Shown: piece by piece, positions 59,733 to 64,000 of the stretch | Layout of the letters: the number at the start of each line of letters is the position of its first letter | How positions within the stretch are numbered: the stretch's first letter is position 1 | Origin: Micromonospora sp. WMMD812 | Lineage (GTDB): Bacteria > Actinomycetota > Actinomycetes > Mycobacteriales > Micromonosporaceae | Assembly: GCF_027497215.1 (NCBI RefSeq) | Contig: NZ_CP114904.1 | Coordinates: 2,192,001 to 2,256,000, forward strand | Length of the DNA: 64,000 nt | Reading direction: 5' to 3' | Notes under the pieces: model-generated | Database searches by the model: none | Told to the model about the DNA's origin: nothing | Seen by the model: only the letters and a program-made list of their open reading frames with translations | Translations under genes and position numbers: made by a program

Positions 59733-61090
59733 GCCGGCACCACCGCCCGGACGGGGTGGGTGGGCCCCGCCGGCCCGGCCGGCGCCTCCCGCGCGGCCAG
59801 CGCCATGGCGAAGGCGATCGCGAAGAAGGCGACCGCGAGGTTCTGGTTGGCCATGCCGTAGAACGGGATCTGCGCCAGGCAGACCACCGGCACCGCCGCC
59901 AGCCACTGCCCGGCGGCCGAGGTGGCCCGGGCGCAGACCACCGCGGCGACGACGAACCAGGCGACGAAGCAGATCAGCGCGGGAACGCCGTGGCTGAACA
60001 GCACCATCCACAGTTGCCCCTGCGTGCCGATGGGAGCGTCCGCCGAGACGGTGTCCACGTCGACCGGAGCGCCGTACCCCAGCCACGGCGACTCCCGCAC
60101 CCGGCGGAGCACCTCGAGGTAGAGGGAGAGCCGGTCGGTGTTCGTGTCGCTGCTCTCGAGTCGCCGGCTGATCAGGTCGGCGACCGGGATGAACAGGGTG
60201 GCCGCCGCGGCGACCACCACCACACCGACGACCGACACGGCCACCCGGACGTTGCCGCGCAGGCCGGCCCGGACGGCGAGCACGGCCAGACCGACGCCGA
60301 GGCTGAGGAACATCGCCCGGTTGAGGGTGAGGAACGCGGGGGCCAGCGAGAGCGGCACCGAGGCCAGCAACACCCAGCGCAGCGCACCGCGCCGTCGCAG
60401 CATGGCGACGGCCACCACGCAGGGCAGGGTCATCGCGTACGCGCTGCCGTAGTTGTTGGTGTAGGCGAACGGCGCGGCGGGCCGGTAGATCGGGTCGAGT
60501 GAACGGTCGCTGAACTCCGTCGTGGTCAGGTGCACCATGTCGTGGACGAACGGGATGCGGGCCACCCCGTCCGGCAGCAGCACCTCCGTCGGCGTGGCCA
60601 GCGCCAGCCGCGGCGCCAGCACCCCGAGCCAGCCCAGCACGACCAGCCCGAGCCAGAACGCGCAGAGCGGGGCGAGCACGGGCACCAGGTCGGTGCGCTC
60701 GCGGGCGGCGGCGTGGACGTACACCCCGACGACCAGCGCGGTGACGTAGAACGCCAGACGCAACGCGAACGTCAGCACCGCGGACGCCGACGGCAGTTGC
60801 GTGGCGCTCAACACGACCACGGCAAGGAACAGCAGCCAGATCCCCGCCGCCGGCGGCAGCGGCACCCGCCCCCGGGTCAGCAGCAGCGCGAGCAGCAGCG
60901 CGCCGAGCAGGGGCCAGCCGAGGTAGAAGACGCCGGCCAGCCACCAGACCGGCACCAGGCCGAACATCACCGCCAGCGGCCAGAGCGGCAGCAGCGGCGG
61001 CGCGGACGCCGGCGGCGACTCCGGCGGTGGCGCCGGTCGGGGGTCTCCCCCGGCCGGTTCGCTGGTCGCCGGGGCGCGGGTCGCGACCAC
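59729..61090 (-). CDS. O-antigen ligase/polymerase-like (Wzy/WaaL) membrane protein
   Basis: 453 residues from GTG at 61090. About 11 predicted transmembrane segments and a long periplasmic loop between TM segments containing DMVHLTTTEFSDRSLDPIYRPAAPFAYTNNYGSAYAMTLPC. A second loop has RRLESSDTNTDRLSLYLEVLRRVRESPWLGYGAPVDVD, the O-antigen ligase Wzy_C pattern with conserved Arg and His/Gly. It either polymerises repeat units or attaches the chain to its anchor. It is two bases after the Wzz-like stop. Confidence 0.82.
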   Translation of the reverse strand: MVATRAPATSEPAGGDPRPAPPPESPPASAPPLLPLWPLAVMFGLVPVWWLAGVFYLGWPLLGALLLALLLTRGRVPLPPAAGIWLLFLAVVVLSATQLPSASAVLTFALRLAFYVTALVVGVYVHAAARERTDLVPVLAPLCAFWLGLVVLGWLGVLAPRLALATPTEVLLPDGVARIPFVHDMVHLTTTEFSDRSLDPIYRPAAPFAYTNNYGSAYAMTLPCVVAVAMLRRRGALRWVLLASVPLSLAPAFLTLNRAMFLSLGVGLAVLAVRAGLRGNVRVAVSVVGVVVVAAAATLFIPVADLISRRLESSDTNTDRLSLYLEVLRRVRESPWLGYGAPVDVDTVSADAPIGTQGQLWMVLFSHGVPALICFVAWFVVAAVVCARATSAAGQWLAAVPVVCLAQIPFYGMANQNLAVAFFAIAFAMALAAREAPAGPAGPTHPVRAVVPA

Positions 61091-61092
61091 GG

Positions 61093-62688
61093 TCAGGCTC
61101 GGCCGTTGCCGGTGAGCACGAAGCCGAGCGGTGTCACCCCCGCGGCGCGCAGCCGCTCGACGAGGCGGCGCAGGTCGCTCTGCCGGGTGCGGTCGCGTTC
61201 CACCACGACCACCGCGGTGCCCTGGCGGGCGATCGACACGCCGCGCTCGTCCGCCTCGGCCGGCGGGGCGTTGTAGAGCACCAGGCCGTGGTCGGCGCCC
61301 TGTCGCCAACTGCCGAACCGGACGCGACCGAGGCCCACCGGCACCTCGTCGGCGACCGGCCGCCCGTTCACGACGGCCCGGGCGACGGTCTCCCGGGGCA
61401 GGGTCAGGGTGGCGTCCGGGTCGGTCGACGGGCGGGCGCCGGGTGGGTGCGGAGACGGCCGGCGGGCCGCCACCGGCCTCGCCACCGGGCCGCCGCCGGC
61501 GGCCGCCGTTCCCGCCGGGCGCGGCTTCGGCACGACTGACCGGGCCGGGTCGGCGGGCGCCGCCAGCCGCCCCCGGTCGCCCAGCACGGCGGCGCGCAGC
61601 CGCTCGACGCGCCCGCTGTCGTCGGCCACGAACACCTCCCGCCCATCGGCGGCCAGCGCCACCGCGAGGCCGGCGGTGAACGCGGTCGGATCCTCCCGGG
61701 CGGTCACCAGGGACACCCGGACCGGCTGGCGGACCCGCTCGGCGATCGCCATCGCCACGTAGCGCAGATCGGCGTCGGCCGCCCGGCGGGCGCCGCGCAA
61801 CGGCGGTCGGCGGATCGTGCCCAGCAGCGGCAGGCCGCTGACCTCCCGGCCGTCCCCGACCGACCGGACCCGCCGGTCCACCGACTCCCAGAGGTACGCC
61901 AGCACCACCCCGCAGAGCAGCCCGCCGAGCAGGCCGGCGAGCGGCTGCAGCACCCGGCTCCCGGCGGAGGAGACCAGTGCCTTCTCCGCGACCTGGGTGA
62001 CCCAGCCGGGGTTCACGTCGACCGCGGCGATCTCGGTGCGCGCGGCGTTGAGCTGGGTCAGCTGGCTGTTGATCCCGGCCAGCTCGGCGACGGCGGCGTC
62101 CCGCGCTCCACCGGCCCGCTTCTGCACCTCGCCCTGCTGGGCGACGACCTTCGCGATGCTCTCGTCGTAGGAGCGCAGCATCTCGGCGCGCTGCTGCTCG
62201 TACATGGTGCGGCGCACGTTCAGGTAGGCATCGGCCGCGAGGTTGACGCTGCGCACCGCGCGCTGCGGACCGGGCGCCCGGTAGAGGAAGCGCAGGATCT
62301 GCCCGCCCGTGGGCACCTCCACCTCGAGCGCGTCGCGGACGTCCCGCGGGTCGTCGCCGACCGCGTCGGCGAGCCGTCGTACCACCTCGGTGCCGGTGGC
62401 GATGCCGCTCTCCACGTTCATGTTCACCGCGCGGTCCGCCCCCGCGCCGCTCGGGGTGAACGCGTCGGTGACGACCGGTCGCACCGCCACCACCGCGCTG
62501 GCGGTGACGGCCGGGGGCACCAGCAGCAGGTAGCCGAGCGCGGCCAGCAGGCCCGCCGCGGCGAGGGCGGCCACCAGCCGGGACCGGTGCAGCGGCACGC
62601 GGAGCAGGTCGGTGAGGGTGACGCTGCGGGCCGGTGGGCCGCCGGTCGGGCGGCCGGCCGGCCAGGGACCGTGTTCTGGTTCAGTCAT
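61093..62688 (-). CDS. Wzz-like chain-length regulator with degenerate tyrosine-kinase-like domain
   Basis: 531 residues. A Wzz domain: TM1 (LVAALAAAGLLAALGYLLLVPPAV), periplasmic coiled coil (about 150-230) and TM2 (LQPLAGLLGGLLCGVVLAYLWE). The cytoplasmic region (about 290-531) has the outline of a BY-kinase, but the Walker A site reads LVTAREDPTAFTAGLAVALA without GxGKS/T and the Walker A-prime reads VFVADDSGRVERLRA without DxD. A Pro/Arg-rich insertion and an Ile/Val-rich end follow. It would set the length of the polysaccharide chain, probably without autophosphorylation. It overlaps the acyltransferase by eight bases. Confidence 0.82.
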   Translation of the reverse strand: MTEPEHGPWPAGRPTGGPPARSVTLTDLLRVPLHRSRLVAALAAAGLLAALGYLLLVPPAVTASAVVAVRPVVTDAFTPSGAGADRAVNMNVESGIATGTEVVRRLADAVGDDPRDVRDALEVEVPTGGQILRFLYRAPGPQRAVRSVNLAADAYLNVRRTMYEQQRAEMLRSYDESIAKVVAQQGEVQKRAGGARDAAVAELAGINSQLTQLNAARTEIAAVDVNPGWVTQVAEKALVSSAGSRVLQPLAGLLGGLLCGVVLAYLWESVDRRVRSVGDGREVSGLPLLGTIRRPPLRGARRAADADLRYVAMAIAERVRQPVRVSLVTAREDPTAFTAGLAVALAADGREVFVADDSGRVERLRAAVLGDRGRLAAPADPARSVVPKPRPAGTAAAGGGPVARPVAARRPSPHPPGARPSTDPDATLTLPRETVARAVVNGRPVADEVPVGLGRVRFGSWRQGADHGLVLYNAPPAEADERGVSIARQGTAVVVVERDRTRQSDLRRLVERLRAAGVTPLGFVLTGNGRA

Positions 62689-63232
62689 GGAACTTCTTCA
62701 CCGTCTGTTGTGGGTTACCGGCGACCACGGCCCCGGGCGGGACGTCCTCCCGTACGACCGTCGCGGCGCCGACGACGGAGTCGCGGCCGATCCGCACCCC
62801 CTTGAGCACCAGCGCGTGCGCACCGATCCAGACGTTCTCCTCGACGACGATCGGGGCGCGGGTGGCCGGGGTGGGTGGGTCGTGCCGCTGCCCGGGTGGC
62901 AGGTTGTGGAAGTCGTTGTCCAGCAGTTCGCAGTCGGACAGCAGGCAGCGGTCGCCGATGCGGACCGACGTCCAGCTGCCGATCCAGGTCGCGTTCAGCA
63001 GGCAGTCCGCGCCGACCCGCACCTCACCCGGGCCGGCGAAGCGGACCAGCTTGTTGAGCCGCGTCCGGTCGCCGATGGTGACCCGCACCCCTCGGCGCAG
63101 CCGGATCCGCCCGCGGATCTCGACGTCGCGGCCCAGCGACAGCCCCCGGTAGCGCAGCCGGTACCAGGCCCGTTTGGCCGCGAAGACCGCACGCACCGTG
63201 CGCCGACCGCGCAGGCCACCGGCACCCGCCAC
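62681..63232 (-). CDS. left-handed beta-helix (hexapeptide) acyltransferase, WcaF/LbetaH type
   Basis: 183 residues from GTG at 63232, behind GGGGGAGG. Hexapeptide repeats: GRDVEIRGRIRLRRGVRVTIGDRTRLN, VRVGADCLLNATWIGSWTSVRIGDRCLLSDCELL, followed by VVEENVWIGAHALVLKGVRIGRDSVVGAATVVREDVPPGAVVAGNPQQTVKKF. The NDFHNL segment is the usual site of the catalytic His (DxH). Such enzymes O-acetylate sugars of capsules or lipid-linked units. It is the first gene of the visible polysaccharide operon. Confidence 0.87.
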   Translation of the reverse strand: MAGAGGLRGRRTVRAVFAAKRAWYRLRYRGLSLGRDVEIRGRIRLRRGVRVTIGDRTRLNKLVRFAGPGEVRVGADCLLNATWIGSWTSVRIGDRCLLSDCELLDNDFHNLPPGQRHDPPTPATRAPIVVEENVWIGAHALVLKGVRIGRDSVVGAATVVREDVPPGAVVAGNPQQTVKKFHD

Positions 63233-63327
63233 CGACCCCTCCCCCTGTCGTGGTGCCCGGCGGCGGTTGCCGCCCCCGCCGGGCCGATGTGGACGATTGT
63301 CGATGTCCCGCCGCGGCGGGACCACGG

Positions 63328-64000
63328 TCACTGCACGGAGAAGAACATCGACGGTGTGGACCAGCTCCGCCCGGGCGCCGCCGACGCGATCAGCGTCGTC
63401 GCCGCGCCGTTCACCACCGGGGTGGCCGTCGGGTCGAACGGGACGCCGCGCAGCGCGCCGTCGGTCGCGCCGAAGACGATCCGGCCGCCGACCCAGGCCA
63501 TCCCGCGCACGTTCGACCAGGTCACCCCACTCGTGGGCAGGCTGAACTCGGTCCCGCCCAGGTAGTTGCCGTCGGTCTCGAAGTAGCGGTAGTAGAGCGC
63601 GTTGGCGCCGCTTCGGGTGTAGTAGAGCCGGCCGTCGAGGAAGAACGCGCCGGTCAGCGTCGACGGGGTGAACCAGTCGTTGTAGCCGGAGGCCTCCCAC
63701 GGGACACCGATCGCTCCGCCGGTGAACATGGAGATGTCGATCCGGCTCCCGGTGGGCATGCCGGGCACGGTGTGCGACCAGTAGATCCGGTCGTCGACCC
63801 GCCAGGTCGCGCCGGCCGCCGTGTAGTTGGGCTGGTTCACCGTGGTCGCCGCGCCCAGCGCGACGCCGTCGAACGGCACCCGGGCCAGCTGACCCGACCC
63901 GACGCCGAGGTAGAGGTGACCGGTGGTGGCGGCGGGCGGGTTCCGCGGGGTGACGGTGCGACCGCCGGCCAGCGGGAACATGCCCAGCCGGCCGTGGTAC
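63328..64000 (-). CDS. beta-rich (propeller-like) protein, C-terminal part only
   Basis: The frame is open to the right end of the window; 223 codons before the stop are visible. It is rich in Gly, Thr, Tyr and Trp, and repeats blades such as YLGVGSGQLARVPFDGVALG, VDDRIYWSHTVPG, LDGRLYYTRSGANALYYRYF and VGGRIVFGATDGALRGVPFD. No cysteine, no membrane segment. It is probably a secreted beta-propeller protein whose N-terminus, and any signal peptide, lie outside the window. Its link to the polysaccharide locus (95 bases away) is only positional. Confidence 0.6.
   Translation of the reverse strand, partial: YHGRLGMFPLAGGRTVTPRNPPAATTGHLYLGVGSGQLARVPFDGVALGAATTVNQPNYTAAGATWRVDDRIYWSHTVPGMPTGSRIDISMFTGGAIGVPWEASGYNDWFTPSTLTGAFFLDGRLYYTRSGANALYYRYFETDGNYLGGTEFSLPTSGVTWSNVRGMAWVGGRIVFGATDGALRGVPFDPTATPVVNGAATTLIASAAPGRSWSTPSMFFSVQ

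Overview
The window is very GC-rich actinobacterial chromosome with strong G/C bias at third codon positions, many GTG starts and ATGA/GTGA/TGATG gene overlaps. The order aroC-aroK-aroB-aroQ-efp-nusB / bldD / pyrR-pyrB-pyrC-carA-carB-pyrD ... pyrF-mihF-gmk-rpoZ-coaBC-metK-priA ... def-fmt-rsmB ... rpe is classic actinomycete core synteny. Protein flavour, a BldD homologue and dispersed palindromic repeats suggest a filamentous actinomycete of the Micromonosporaceae (Micromonospora-like); the genus is an inference. Almost every gene is on the minus strand. Exceptions are one regulator (5871-6863), two lipoproteins (23903-25762) and bldD (48494-48982).

Region 1 (1-6863) is the edge of an azol(in)e-forming RiPP cluster. 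A minus-strand operon holds a small protein, an AfsR/SARP regulator, an ocin-ThiF-like leader-binding protein and a YcaO cyclodehydratase that runs off the left end. It faces a divergent TrmB/LuxR-like regulator across an AT-richer region carrying three strong palindromes. Region 2 (7040-13086) is translation core: infC-rpmI-rplT (infC with an AUC start and a structured leader), a TrmH-type RNA methyltransferase, and pheS-pheT. Region 3 (13735-21927) is an FMN-riboswitch-controlled operon, ribD-ribE-ribM(pnuX)-ribAB-ribH, running into a hydrolase, hisE, hisG, a DMT-family transporter and a PH-like membrane protein. Repeats lie around 13.5 kb and 14.3 kb.

Region 4 (22009-31346) holds a REC-GGDEF protein coupled to rpe, two tandem septum-formation lipoproteins, rsmB-fmt-def, a cytochrome P450 and an unusual P-loop-kinase/ParB-like fusion. 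Region 5 (31653-48207) is priA-metK-coaBC-rpoZ-gmk-mihF-pyrF and the pyrimidine operon pyrR-pyrB-pyrC-carA-carB-pyrD. bioA and a palindromic element sit between pyrD and pyrF, and a PyrR-type RNA site abuts the pyrR Shine-Dalgarno. Region 6 (48494-53416) is bldD facing the shikimate/translation operon aroC-aroK-aroB-aroQ-efp-nusB.

Region 7 (53502-64000) is a cell-surface polysaccharide locus. It encodes an acyltransferase, a Wzz-like co-polymerase, an O-antigen-ligase/polymerase-like protein, a Wzx-like flippase, a sulfotransferase, an APH-like kinase, an Alg14/Alg13-like split glycosyltransferase and a GT2. Together these look like export, polymerisation and sulfation of a surface glycan. 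A beta-rich protein is cut by the right end. No tRNA, rRNA, CRISPR array, insertion sequence or prophage gene was found.
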